A stretch of 64,000 bases of DNA from Sporosarcina sp. BI001-red (GTDB taxonomy: Bacteria > Bacillota > Bacilli > Bacillales_A > Planococcaceae): NCBI RefSeq assembly GCF_003384035.1, contig NZ_QQAK01000014.1, forward strand, positions 62,001 through 126,000, given 5' to 3'. Under the pieces are notes generated by a model. It ran no database searches and was not told where the DNA came from. It saw only the letters and a list, made by a program, of their open reading frames with translations. The position numbers and the translations under genes are program-made. Shown here piece by piece: positions 16,740 through 25,516 of the stretch; positions within the stretch are counted from its first letter, which is position 1; each line of letters begins with the position of its first letter.

Positions 16740-17405
16740 TTGAAAGATAATCCATTTCTCATCCGCGGAGTAGCCCGTTGGCTGTTATTATTTGGCGGTG
16801 GAGTTCTCCTTACCGTAGTGCTACTGTTTGCTAATATTCCTTTTTGGGCCGTGTTCGGTATTGTCATAATTGTGTATATGTCAATTACACTTGGTTGGCC
16901 AATATATATCATCTATGGAACGAAAAACTTGGACAAAATCGATAAGTTTTTAACGAAGAATCGGGCTAATACCCTGTTCGCTTACGCCTATGCAATTGCT
17001 CATGAATCGGACGAAACGATTATTGAAACAATCGAAACCGTTTTACAAACTCACAAACAACCTAAAATCCAAGCAGTGTACGCCGCGAATCTTGCCGTTT
17101 GGCAAAACGATATGGAGGCGTTGCATCGCATTGCCATTCACTTACCCACAGCAGATTATGTGAATTACTACACGGCAAATGCATTGTTAATGGAAGGGAA
17201 TTTGGAACGCGCGCAAACTCTGCAAACTGCTATTAAAAAGCCATGGATGAAACACGCGCTTCAAGCTAGTATCGCCAAGCAGTCTGGTGACCAAACTGCC
17301 TATCGAAAAGAAGTGGAGCTCTCTACCTCTTGCGCTCGTGGTATTCAACATTTTGTATTGGTTTCTCTGTTCCAACGTCAAGACCAAGTATCTCCGATTA
17401 TTTAA
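16740..17405 (+). CDS. Unidentified membrane protein with soluble helical domain
   Basis: This protein of about 221 residues has two transmembrane helices near the N-terminus (about 12-33 and 36-60), followed by a cytosolic alpha-helical domain rich in Ala and Gln that looks TPR-like (AVYAANLAVWQND, YYTANALLMEGNLERAQTL). I do not recognise the family. TTG at 16740 has GGAGG at 9-nt spacing; the frame could start at GTG 16731, but that overlaps the site. A perfect TATAAT (16710-16715) lies just upstream. It is followed 14 bp later by a small gene. Confidence 0.65.
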   Translation: MKDNPFLIRGVARWLLLFGGGVLLTVVLLFANIPFWAVFGIVIIVYMSITLGWPIYIIYGTKNLDKIDKFLTKNRANTLFAYAYAIAHESDETIIETIETVLQTHKQPKIQAVYAANLAVWQNDMEALHRIAIHLPTADYVNYYTANALLMEGNLERAQTLQTAIKKPWMKHALQASIAKQSGDQTAYRKEVELSTSCARGIQHFVLVSLFQRQDQVSPII

Positions 17406-17419
17406 GAGGAGGGATGGCC

Positions 17420-17590
17420 ATGATTTACGAAGAAGAGACTTATGTAGAATTGCACGATGGTCGCAAAGGACTTGTCGTTCTTGTTCGAGTAGACGAGCGT
17501 ACACAGTATGACATTGAACTTGCAAATGGGGAGTTGACGACTGTGTATCACGAGGAAATTGCACGACCTGTTGATACTCCAACTAAATAA
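17420..17590 (+). CDS. Small conserved-looking protein of unknown function
   Basis: A 56-residue acidic protein, MIYEEETYVELHDGRKGLVV followed by a beta-rich segment and YHEEIARPVDTP. The pattern is a small beta-barrel or KOW-like fold, but this is only an impression. A GAGGAGGG site precedes two in-frame ATGs (17414, 17420); the second has better spacing. It is coupled with the membrane protein upstream and the unit ends at a strong terminator. Confidence 0.6.
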   Translation: MIYEEETYVELHDGRKGLVVLVRVDERTQYDIELANGELTTVYHEEIARPVDTPTK

Positions 17591-17633
17591 AAGCAGTCTG
17601 GAAAGGATAAGCCCTTTCCAGACTGCTTTTTTG
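17589..17633. terminator. Bidirectional terminator before kbl
   Basis: AAGCAGTCTGGAAAGG pairs perfectly with CCTTTCCAGACTGCTT, with A and T runs outside. Confidence 0.93.
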
Positions 17634-17663
17634 TTTTTCATACGAGGATAACCTCGCATTTAG

Positions 17664-18854
17664 TTACTGAATAACGCCGAGCTCTTTGCCAACCTTTTCA
17701 TAAATCTTAAGTGCGTCGTCTAGCATGTCTTTCGTATGGGCAGCGGTTGGCATGTTGCGAACGCGGCCTTTCCCTTTAGGAACTGTTGGGAATACGATCG
17801 ATTTTGCATAGACGCCTTCTTCAGCAAGACGTTTCGAGAATTGCTGTGTCAGTTTTTCTTCTCCGATGATACAAGGTGTGATTGGTGTTTCGGAATTCCC
17901 GATATCGAAGCCGAGTTTCTTCAAGCCCGCTTTCAAATAGTCCCCGTTTTCCCATAGTTTGTCGTGCAGTTCGGTCGATGCGCTAATTTTATCAAGCGCA
18001 CCCATGATTGCAGCAACGTCGCCTGGTGGTACTGCTGTTGAGAATAAGAACGGACGTGAACGGACTTTCAACCAGTCAATCAGTTTTTGTGTTCCAGCTA
18101 CATAACCGCCGACAACACCGACTGCTTTTGAAAGTGTCCCCATCTGCATATCGATTTCTTTTTCAAGTCCGAAATGCTTCACAGTTCCTTTCCCTTTACC
18201 AGTAACGCCTGAACCGTGCGCATCGTCCACGTATGTGATGAGGTCGAATTCTTTCGCGACTTCAACAGCACCCGGTAGGTTTGCGATATCACCATCCATT
18301 GAAAATACGCCATCCGTGATGTACATGACTTTCCCGTATTGTCCAGATTCCGTTGCTTCTTTTGCTTTTGCACGGAGATCATCCATGTCTTGGTGCTTCA
18401 CACGGATAATTTTAGCGCCAGATAGACGGCAACCGTCGATGATGGATGCGTGGTTTAATTCATCAGAAAGAATGGCATCGTTTTTGTTCATGACTGCAGA
18501 AATCGCCGCCATGTTGCAGTTGAATCCGGATTGGAATGAAATTGCGGCTTCTGTTCCTTTGAACTCAGCTAGCTTTTTCTCAAGCTCTATGTGGATATCG
18601 AGCGTACCATTAATGGTACGCACTGCTCCTGCACCGACACCGTATTTATTCACAGCTGCAATGTTAAGTTTTTTCAAGTCTTCGTCTGTTGCAAGACCTA
18701 AATAGTTATTTGAAGATAAGTTAATGAGTTCATTGCCTTTGATTTTAATGATTGGACCATTCGGACCTTCGACCGGCTCGATTTCGTTGTAAAGTCCCTG
18801 ATCCCGAAGTTCTTGCAAGTTCTCGTCTAGAAATGCATTTAATATGTTAGACAA
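17664..18854 (-). CDS. kbl: Glycine C-acetyltransferase (2-amino-3-ketobutyrate CoA ligase)
   Basis: A 396-residue PLP enzyme of the alpha-oxoamine synthase family. The internal aldimine lysine is Lys243 in [13 protein letters not shown], with the Asp-Asp-Ala-His pair (YVDDAHGSG) stacking on PLP. It cleaves 2-amino-3-ketobutyrate with CoA into glycine and acetyl-CoA, the second step of threonine breakdown after the dehydrogenase at 15607-16551. TTG at 18854 has AAAGGAAG upstream and agrees with the usual N-terminus; the GTG seven codons earlier is rejected. BioF is a close paralogue, but partner gene and length favour Kbl. Confidence 0.92.
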   Translation of the reverse strand: MSNILNAFLDENLQELRDQGLYNEIEPVEGPNGPIIKIKGNELINLSSNNYLGLATDEDLKKLNIAAVNKYGVGAGAVRTINGTLDIHIELEKKLAEFKGTEAAISFQSGFNCNMAAISAVMNKNDAILSDELNHASIIDGCRLSGAKIIRVKHQDMDDLRAKAKEATESGQYGKVMYITDGVFSMDGDIANLPGAVEVAKEFDLITYVDDAHGSGVTGKGKGTVKHFGLEKEIDMQMGTLSKAVGVVGGYVAGTQKLIDWLKVRSRPFLFSTAVPPGDVAAIMGALDKISASTELHDKLWENGDYLKAGLKKLGFDIGNSETPITPCIIGEEKLTQQFSKRLAEEGVYAKSIVFPTVPKGKGRVRNMPTAAHTKDMLDDALKIYEKVGKELGVIQ

Positions 18855-18926
18855 ACTAATCTTCCTTTCAGACACATGATGCTATTAGTGTAGCATATTT
18901 GTGCCTTCCCCCATAATGGAAGTGTG

Positions 18927-20000
18927 TTAGGGAGCGATGAGCTCTGTCAGCAGTTCCGCTTTTTCATGGAATGCTTTTAAGTCGAGTGCACTGTCCATGC
19001 CTGCGTCAATTTGACTCGCCAAACGTGCATAAGACTGCATATACCCTGCTGCATTCCCGATTGCTTCTTTATAACGCGGGCGGATGCCATCGATTGCCTG
19101 CTCTGCTTTTTCGCTTGGCGCACACATCTGGACAAGGTCAAGGATTTCATCGCCTTCTCGTTCTGCATCATACACGTGAGGCTCTGTCGCATCGAATAGG
19201 CAAACGGATAGTTCCGGAAATTGGACAAGGTCGATACTTCCGGCATCTAACCCACACCATCCATATAAAACGTCAATCCCCCGTTTTTCCGCTTCCTCTC
19301 CAAGCGCTTTCATCATCGTGGACTTCCCGGTTCCTGGTAGGGCTTTGATTAAGATTCTTCGCTTCAGAGATTTGGTAATGGACGGGATGAAGTCGCGTGC
19401 CCCCTTTGAAGATAACGAACCGATGATGCGATGTGAAACGGCAGCATTTTTGCGTAAATCCAGTGTGCCAAATAGATCATTTACGAGCGCATAAATTTTT
19501 GCTTCGTGCGCTTGCCAATCCATGCGACGGATGTTAACTGTTTCCCATTCATCGTGAACTGCTTTCGCTTCAGAAAGTGACGTAAGAGCTTTTTCCAAAT
19601 AAGTGGACGCCTCTTCTAGATGCCTAGCAATTTGAGGGTTGTTTGCACGCAATTTGGTTTCATCGTAGACATCATAAAAGCTGACAACGCGGTGCTTGCC
19701 GCCAAGTTCTGTTGGTTCTAATGGGACGGGATAGGAAGCCGCAATGTAAAAAATTTCGGGTCCTTTGACATAAATGCCATCCGTTTTTTCAATATGCAAT
19801 GGACTTCTGAATCGGTCAACATCATATCCTCGTTTTACATAAAGAATTGCGAGCTCATTCAAGATATTAGATAGCGCAAAGGTAGGGGGAGATTTAATAT
19901 AGACTGTCGTCGTTGCTTGTTGGATGAGATGCTCGTACTTGTGAGACAGTCCTCCTCCTGTATAGGCGGTTCCCATCGATTCTGTTAAATTTCCGTTCAT
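18927..20000 (-). CDS. P-loop ATPase, PRK06851-like, with degenerate N-terminal half
   Basis: The 357-residue protein has a clear Walker A, KALPGTGKSTMM, at about 220-231 and a Walker-B-like region around SVCLFDATEPH. Related Firmicute proteins are tandem P-loop duplications with a kinase-like nucleotide site in each half. Here the first half has only VYIKSPPTFALSNILNELA where a P-loop would sit, lacking the Gly-Lys-Ser/Thr. One active site is therefore likely. The substrate is unknown. ATG at 20000 is preferred over 20009 because AAAGGG abuts the latter. Confidence 0.7.
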   Translation of the reverse strand: MNGNLTESMGTAYTGGGLSHKYEHLIQQATTTVYIKSPPTFALSNILNELAILYVKRGYDVDRFRSPLHIEKTDGIYVKGPEIFYIAASYPVPLEPTELGGKHRVVSFYDVYDETKLRANNPQIARHLEEASTYLEKALTSLSEAKAVHDEWETVNIRRMDWQAHEAKIYALVNDLFGTLDLRKNAAVSHRIIGSLSSKGARDFIPSITKSLKRRILIKALPGTGKSTMMKALGEEAEKRGIDVLYGWCGLDAGSIDLVQFPELSVCLFDATEPHVYDAEREGDEILDLVQMCAPSEKAEQAIDGIRPRYKEAIGNAAGYMQSYARLASQIDAGMDSALDLKAFHEKAELLTELIAP

Positions 20001-20051
20001 CGTGACCATCCCTTTCTGATGTTCTTCAGAACAGTTTATGAAAGGACGATG

Positions 20052-20080
20052 AAAAAAAGCACAGCCTTAGTTGACTGTGC
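20052..20080 (-). terminator. Terminator of the YczE-like gene
   Basis: On the - strand, GCACAG-N10-CTGTGC is followed by seven Ts. Confidence 0.82.
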
Positions 20081-20086
20081 CCCCCA

Positions 20087-20719
20087 TTATAATAGAATCT
20101 CGCTATTTTCTTGCTTGGCTACTTTCAGTAAAAGCCTCTGACATTGCGGCATCGCGTAATGGACGAATTGACCAATCAGTAATGCAATGAGCACAGTTCC
20201 AATACCGACCGGCCCTCCGAGTGCCCATCCGAGTAGGGCGACAATGACTTCAATAGAGGTTCGTACAAGTTTCACACTAATGTTGAATTTGTGCACAATG
20301 AGCAACATCAAGCTATCTCGAGGACCTGCCCCCATATTTGGAGATACATAAAGCCCGATGCCGTAAGACATAATTACGACGCCTAGGATGAAAAAGACTA
20401 ATTGAGCTGCAATTGACGTTACGTCTGGCAGTAACCAATTGAACAAATCAATAAATGCTCCGAGCAATAGCATGTTGAGCCATGTCCCATACTTCGGCCA
20501 CTTTTTTTGTGCGGCCGCTGTAATGAGGACGATGAGTAATCCTGTAATGATGCTCCACGATCCAATGGACAACCCTATATTTTGATAAAGGCCGACGTGC
20601 AGGACGTCCCAAGGACCAATGCCAAGCAGTTGCCCTTTAATGGTCATGGCAATCCCTAACGCAAGAATCATTTGTCCCACTATGAAAAAGATCCATCTCC
20701 ACTGTTTTAACGTCAACAT
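20087..20719 (-). CDS. YczE/YitT-type membrane protein
   Basis: A membrane protein of about 210 residues with five or six helices. The GIGPWDVLHVGL and MGAGPRDSLMLLI segments are hallmarks of the YczE/YyaS family of Bacillales. B. subtilis YczE is linked to bacillomycin/surfactin production regulation, but the biochemical role is unknown. Several in-frame starts are possible; ATG at 20719 (MLTLKQWRW) has GGAAAGAAG with 7-nt spacing, ATG at 20725 only 1 nt. Confidence 0.75.
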   Translation of the reverse strand: MLTLKQWRWIFFIVGQMILALGIAMTIKGQLLGIGPWDVLHVGLYQNIGLSIGSWSIITGLLIVLITAAAQKKWPKYGTWLNMLLLGAFIDLFNWLLPDVTSIAAQLVFFILGVVIMSYGIGLYVSPNMGAGPRDSLMLLIVHKFNISVKLVRTSIEVIVALLGWALGGPVGIGTVLIALLIGQFVHYAMPQCQRLLLKVAKQENSEILL

Positions 20720-20855
20720 ACACATTCTTCTTTCCGCGAGCCGCTGCATAAACCTAGCGGCGTATTCTCTATATGCAATTGTAGCATGTCTAATCAGCTG
20801 GTGGTTGAGAGATTTTTGAGTTGGGGTGGTGTTGAAGAGGAGTTTCCAGGGACTT

Positions 20856-21314
20856 TTATGAGCTTTTTCGTAGTGTTATGATCACTTTTTGTGATTTATG
20901 AGCGGTTTCTCTGCGTTATGATCACTTTCCTTGATTTATGAGCGTTTTCACTGCGTTATGATCACTTTCCGTGATTTATGAGCGGTTTCCCAGTGTTATG
21001 ATCACTTTCCGTGATTTATGAGCGGTTTCCCAGTGTTATGATCACTTTCCGGGATTTATGAGCGGTTTCTCTGCGTTATGATCACTTTCCGTGATTTATG
21101 AGCGGTTTCCCAGTGTTATGATCACTTCCCAGGATTTATGAGCGGTTTCTCTGCGTTATGATCACTTTCCATGGTTTATGAGCGGTTTCTCTGCGTTATG
21201 ATCACTTTCCGGGATTTATGAGCGGTTTCTCTGCGTTATGATCACTTTCCATGATTTATGAGCGGTTTCTCTGCGTTATGATCACTTCCCAGGATTTATG
21301 TGGCACATTCCCCA
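20856..21314. repeat. 40-bp dimeric repeat array (about 11 dimers)
   Basis: TTATGATCACTTTCCGTGAT alternates with TTATGAGCGGTTTCTCTGCG for about 455 bp, in strict 20-nt register. Compared with 15118-15532, the second half-unit carries GCGG instead of GCGC, so its palindrome is lost, and the 5-nt tails differ. It fills the 670-bp gap between two - strand genes; no gene is seen in that gap. Confidence 0.95.
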
Positions 21315-21389
21315 CCTAGCTAAAGAAACTGCTTCATTGGTCACGTGATTGGGATGTATTAAATTGGGACACTTCCGCGGGCGTGGGTT

Positions 21390-21863
21390 CTATTTACATA
21401 ACTCCACAAACGGGGCACCTGTCACTTTCGCGTAATCTTTAGGGGAAAGTTTCATTTGGAAACCTGGTTTACCAGCACTAGCGTAGATAGACTGTTTCGT
21501 TTGAGCAGATATATCCAGAAAAGTAGGAAGAGTTTTCTTCATGCCGATGGCAGAACATCCACCTCGGATATACCCAGTCACGTCCGTCAGCTGTTTCAAG
21601 GGAAGCATTTCCAACTTCTTCTCTCCTGCTGCGCGTGCTGCTTTTTTCAAGTCAAGCTCGCATACTACCGGAATGACAAATACATAATTGCGAGTAGTTC
21701 CTGCTGTCGTAACGAGTGTTTTATAGACATCTGCTTCGGCACCGCCATCTGCTGCGGCATTTGCTTCTTCAGTCAGATCGCGTTCCAACAACGTATGTGG
21801 GATTCCCTCAGACTCCAAAATACGAATTGCATTCGTTTTAATATGTTTATTCTTCTTCGCCAT
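21390..21863 (-). CDS. ybaK: YbaK/EbsC-type aminoacyl-tRNA deacylase (Cys-tRNA(Pro))
   Basis: A 157-residue member of the YbaK/ProX editing family. LESEGIPHTLLERD opens the fold; VYKTLVTTAG supplies the conserved lysine (about 49) that activates hydrolysis, and GYIRGGCSAIGMKK the GxxxP-like loop. It hydrolyses Cys-tRNA(Pro) formed in error by ProRS. The length and motifs are typical. A GGGAGG site precedes ATG 21863. Confidence 0.92.
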   Translation of the reverse strand: MAKKNKHIKTNAIRILESEGIPHTLLERDLTEEANAAADGGAEADVYKTLVTTAGTTRNYVFVIPVVCELDLKKAARAAGEKKLEMLPLKQLTDVTGYIRGGCSAIGMKKTLPTFLDISAQTKQSIYASAGKPGFQMKLSPKDYAKVTGAPFVELCK

Positions 21864-21888
21864 GATAAGTGCCTCCCTTTCTCCAATA

Positions 21889-21919
21889 CAAAAACCCGCC
21901 AGAAGTAGGGGCGGGTTTT
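21889..21919 (-). terminator. Terminator of the gene at 21928
   Basis: AAAACCCGCC pairs with GGCGGGTTTT; the - strand copy ends in a T run. Confidence 0.88.
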
Positions 21920-21927
21920 AATATAGA

Positions 21928-22518
21928 TTATGCAATAAGTGAGTATGCCGAGTTTGCTTCCATGTATCCATGTTGCTTCGCACTTGTTTGGATAGAATAG
22001 GCTGCTGTGGCTTGATCATATAGTTTGTGCATTGCGTCCGCTAATGAGGAATCCATTGTTGAATTCGTCGGTTGCGGTTGCATCATTGAGTCTTCACGAC
22101 TTTCTTCCGTTCGTTGCGCGGTACGCAATCGATTTTCCAACGCTAGCTGCGCTTCTGCTTCCATGATTTTAGCAGAAGCTGCTGCTGCAAGCTGATGGTC
22201 CACTTCAGAAGGCTCCGGGTTAGAAAGTGCTTCACTTCGAACATGGCGCCAACTCTGAATCGTTTCTTCCAAAGTTTCTCCAAGCGGCAACGCCACTTGC
22301 TTCAATTGTCCAGCGCCCAGTTTTTTAAACTCTTTTAGTTGTGCAGGTTGCGAATCCGTCTGGGTATTCGTCAATCGTTGCGCTAAATCGTTGCGTTTAG
22401 CTTCATTTCCACCTGCATAATCCGCATGACGGGTATAAGCCACTTCTGCAGAACGCTTTCTTGCATTCTCATATCTTGTATTTTCCGTAACTACCGGATT
22501 CATTGAAATAGAGACCAT
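21928..22518 (-). CDS. Unidentified hydrophilic helical protein
   Basis: A 196-residue, Ala/Gln/Glu/Ser-rich soluble protein without signal peptide or cysteines. The N-terminus is MVSISMNPVVTENTRYENARKRSAEVAYTR-like, and the C-terminus repeats helix-forming Ala/Gln segments ending YSLIA. The low-complexity linker QPQPTNSTMDSS divides two helical parts. I do not recognise a family. GGGGTGA precedes the ATG, so it is probably expressed. It lies 79 bp downstream of topB with its own terminator. Confidence 0.6.
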   Translation of the reverse strand: MVSISMNPVVTENTRYENARKRSAEVAYTRHADYAGGNEAKRNDLAQRLTNTQTDSQPAQLKEFKKLGAGQLKQVALPLGETLEETIQSWRHVRSEALSNPEPSEVDHQLAAAASAKIMEAEAQLALENRLRTAQRTEESREDSMMQPQPTNSTMDSSLADAMHKLYDQATAAYSIQTSAKQHGYMEANSAYSLIA

Positions 22519-22597
22519 GAACTCACCCCGCCATAAATTAGTATTTTAATTATACAGTTTCCTTGCTCCCAATTCATGAGGCAAACGATTTTAATTT

Positions 22598-24769
22598 TTA
22601 CTTGTCAAATAGTTTCTTTAGCGCATCTGCCATTGCTGTATTTTCAGGTTCGTCATTCTCTTGCTTCTTAAGATACTTCTGGACATCACGTTTATCAGCC
22701 TTTTTACCTGTTGTTTGGGCTCTTCGCTTTTCAAACGACGACAACTTTTCACGGTAACCGCATTTACAGACGAAGATTTTGCCATCTCCATGACCGCGAA
22801 GTTCCAACTTTTTCTTACAAGTAGGACAACGTGCATTGGTAAGTGTAGATACCGTCTGACGATGGCCGCATTCTCGATCTTGGCAGACTAGCATCTTACC
22901 TCTTTTGCCATTCACTTCAAGCATAGGTTTTCCGCAATCCGGACACATTTTTCCTGTTACATTATCGTGTTTGAATTTTGTATCATCCGACTTTATATCA
23001 ACGATTGTTTTCTTAGAGAAGTTAATCATTGTGCGAATGAACTGATCTTTCTTCAGTTTTCCAGCTGCAATTTTGGATAAGTCGCTCTCCCATTCAGCAG
23101 TAAGTGCTGGAGATTTCAAATCTTCTGGGACAAGTTCCAAAAGCTGGCGTCCTTTAGACGTTGTGTAAATATCATTCCCTTTTTTCTCGATGACAAACAT
23201 GCCAAATAGTCGTTCAATGACGTCTGCTCGTGTTGCAACTGTACCTAGTCCACCGGTTTCTCCGATTGTCTTGATCAATTCCTTGGATTCACCCGCCATG
23301 AATTGCGTTGGATTTTCCATTGCGGCCAGCAACGTTCCTTCATTGAATCGTGCAGGTGGCTTGGTTTTGCCTTCTGTTCTTGAAAACGCACGAATTTGTA
23401 GGGTTTCGCCTTTTTTCATCGCAGGTAATGCATCCGTATCCGCTTCTTCTTCATCGGATGAATAGACCGCCTTCCACCCCTCGTTTGTCACAGTACGTCC
23501 TTTCAACGCAAAGGTCTCGTTGCCTGCTTGTAATTCTGCGCTCAACTGATCGTACTGGAACGGCGGGTAGAACACAGCAAGGAAGCGTTTAACAATGATG
23601 TCATAGAGACGTTGTTCTTTGTCTGAGAACGCGTGCAACGGAGGACTTTCCTCTGTCGGAATAATTGCATGGTGATCAGACACTTTACTATCATTGATGA
23701 CCCCTTTTTGCGGTTTGACAGGACCTTTACGAAGCAACGCATTCACTGATTTTCGATACGGACCGATTTCCACCGCTTTCACGCGATCCTTTAGTGTTTC
23801 CGTCATATCTGCAGTCAAATGCTTTGAATCCGTCCGTGGATACGTGACCGCTTTATGCCGCTCATATAGGGTTTGTAGCGTATTCAACGTCTCTTTTGCG
23901 GACCATGACCAGCGACGATGTGCTTCTTTTTGCAGTTCCGTCAAGTCAAATAAATGAGGGGCTGGTTGTGATTTCGGCGTCGATTTAAGATCAATAATTT
24001 TACCCTCTGTAATGCCTTCCAATGCGCTCATTTTCGAATCAATCACGGTTTCATCGAAGACTTGGGTTTGACCTTTCTCATCACTCCATGTAAAACGACC
24101 TGCTTCGGTCAGAGCCTGCATGCCCCAGTACGGTTTCGGCTGGAACTTTTGAATCACCTGTTCACGTTCAGCAATCATCGCTAACGTTGGTGTTTGCACG
24201 CGCCCTGTCGATAGTTGCGCATTATGTTTAACGGTAAGTGCACGTGTAGCGTTAATGCCGACGACCCAATCTGCTTCCGCACGTGCTGCTGCAGCTTCAT
24301 ATAAGTTATCGTAGGCTTTTCCGTCCTTCAGGTTAGCAAATCCATCCTTAATCGCTTTGTCTGTCACGGATGAAATCCACAATCGTTTAATTGGCTTGCG
24401 GTTTTTCGCAAGTTCCAGAATCCAGCGAGCCACAAGTTCCCCTTCGCGCCCAGCATCCGTTGCGATGATAACATCCTTTACATCTGCGCGACGCAACTGT
24501 GCTTTGACCGCATTATATTGTTTGGATGTTTGTTTAATAGGTGTCAGTTTAAATGGCTCAGGAATGATTGGTAAGTGCTCCATTTTCCATTCTTTGAATT
24601 CCTGTCCATACCCTTCAGGATCTGCATGGGTCACTAAATGGCCGAGCGCCCAAGTGACGATGTAACGATCCCCCTCAAGAAATCCATTCCCTTTTTTATG
24701 ACAGCCGAGCACACGGGCAATATCGCGCGCGACAGATGGTTTTTCTGCAAGTACAAGTGATTTAGACAT
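22598..24769 (-). CDS. topB: DNA topoisomerase III
   Basis: A 723-residue type IA topoisomerase. The Toprim domain begins SLVLAEKPSVARDIARVLG and includes IIATDAGREGELVAR; QLSTGRVQTPTLAMI and the active-site Tyr in VTYPRTDSKHL (about 312) follow. The C-terminus has zinc-ribbon modules (MCPDCGKPMLEV, CQDRECG, CPTCKKKLELRG, KCGYREK). It relaxes negative supercoils and decatenates replication and recombination intermediates. Length matches Bacillus TopB. AAAGGGG precedes the ATG. Confidence 0.97.
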   Translation of the reverse strand: MSKSLVLAEKPSVARDIARVLGCHKKGNGFLEGDRYIVTWALGHLVTHADPEGYGQEFKEWKMEHLPIIPEPFKLTPIKQTSKQYNAVKAQLRRADVKDVIIATDAGREGELVARWILELAKNRKPIKRLWISSVTDKAIKDGFANLKDGKAYDNLYEAAAARAEADWVVGINATRALTVKHNAQLSTGRVQTPTLAMIAEREQVIQKFQPKPYWGMQALTEAGRFTWSDEKGQTQVFDETVIDSKMSALEGITEGKIIDLKSTPKSQPAPHLFDLTELQKEAHRRWSWSAKETLNTLQTLYERHKAVTYPRTDSKHLTADMTETLKDRVKAVEIGPYRKSVNALLRKGPVKPQKGVINDSKVSDHHAIIPTEESPPLHAFSDKEQRLYDIIVKRFLAVFYPPFQYDQLSAELQAGNETFALKGRTVTNEGWKAVYSSDEEEADTDALPAMKKGETLQIRAFSRTEGKTKPPARFNEGTLLAAMENPTQFMAGESKELIKTIGETGGLGTVATRADVIERLFGMFVIEKKGNDIYTTSKGRQLLELVPEDLKSPALTAEWESDLSKIAAGKLKKDQFIRTMINFSKKTIVDIKSDDTKFKHDNVTGKMCPDCGKPMLEVNGKRGKMLVCQDRECGHRQTVSTLTNARCPTCKKKLELRGHGDGKIFVCKCGYREKLSSFEKRRAQTTGKKADKRDVQKYLKKQENDEPENTAMADALKKLFDK

Positions 24770-24836
24770 CGTTCAATCCCCTTTCGTTCTCTCCATTATA
24801 CGCAAGTTAGTCGGTTTCATCAGTTTTGACCATATG

Positions 24837-24877
24837 AAAAACGTCCATCCCGCGGAAATTCCGCTCGGACGGACGTT
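24837..24877 (-). terminator. Terminator of the FMN reductase gene
   Basis: On the - strand AACGTCCGTCC pairs with GGATGGACGTT and TTT follows; an inner GCGGAA/TTCCGC hairpin sits at the loop. Confidence 0.88.
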
Positions 24878-24884
24878 CTGTTTG

Positions 24885-25448
24885 TTATTGTGCGTCAAGC
24901 ATACCGTGGGTCAGTTCTTTACCCATTTCTGTATATTTTACGAATACACGCGCTAATTCCTTCAAGCGATCGTGTACATCTTGGTCTATAATTTTACTGT
25001 TTTCGTCAAAGTGATCACGATGCGTATACACATAATTCGGTGTTACGAGACATCGGAAATAGTCGAGTATCGGTTTCAGCTGATTTTCTACGACGAGGTG
25101 GTGTTGATATGTTCCACCATTTGCAACGATGGAAACCGGTTTGTAACGCATCGTATGTGGATGTAGCAAATCGAACGCATTTTTCAGCACACCTGGAATT
25201 GATCCCTGGAATACTGGAGTCGCTATAACATAGCCATCCGCTTCTTCAAACTTGCGAATCAGCTTTTTCATATCTTCATTATACTTTTCTGCAGGTCGCC
25301 CATCGACAAACTGGTGCTCATACTCCGAGAAATTCAATCTCTCTATCTCAAAACCGCAGCCTGTTTCTTCTATATACTGCTGCACAGCTTCGAGCACAAC
25401 ACCCGTTTTGTTGCCGATAATGGTCCCGTCCACAAACAAAACTTTCAA
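24885..25448 (-). CDS. NADPH-dependent FMN reductase family protein
   Basis: A 187-residue flavodoxin-fold reductase: KVLFVDGTIIGNKTG forms the phosphate-binding loop, ATPVFQGSIPGVLKNAFD the classical PxYxxxxPGxLKNaiD flavin motif, and VSIVANGGTYQHH the second loop. Members such as SsuE and azoreductase use NAD(P)H to reduce FMN or quinones. The exact substrate is open. The start is TTG at 25448 after AGGAGGT; the frame continues 10 codons through the site and that extension is rejected. It lies 68 bp downstream of the antiporter gene. Confidence 0.88.
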   Translation of the reverse strand: MKVLFVDGTIIGNKTGVVLEAVQQYIEETGCGFEIERLNFSEYEHQFVDGRPAEKYNEDMKKLIRKFEEADGYVIATPVFQGSIPGVLKNAFDLLHPHTMRYKPVSIVANGGTYQHHLVVENQLKPILDYFRCLVTPNYVYTHRDHFDENSKIIDQDVHDRLKELARVFVKYTEMGKELTHGMLDAQ

Positions 25449-25516
25449 AATGATCGTACCTCCTAATGATATTCTCACTCTACATCCTATCAGAATGAAT
25501 GGAAATTGCCTTGCAA

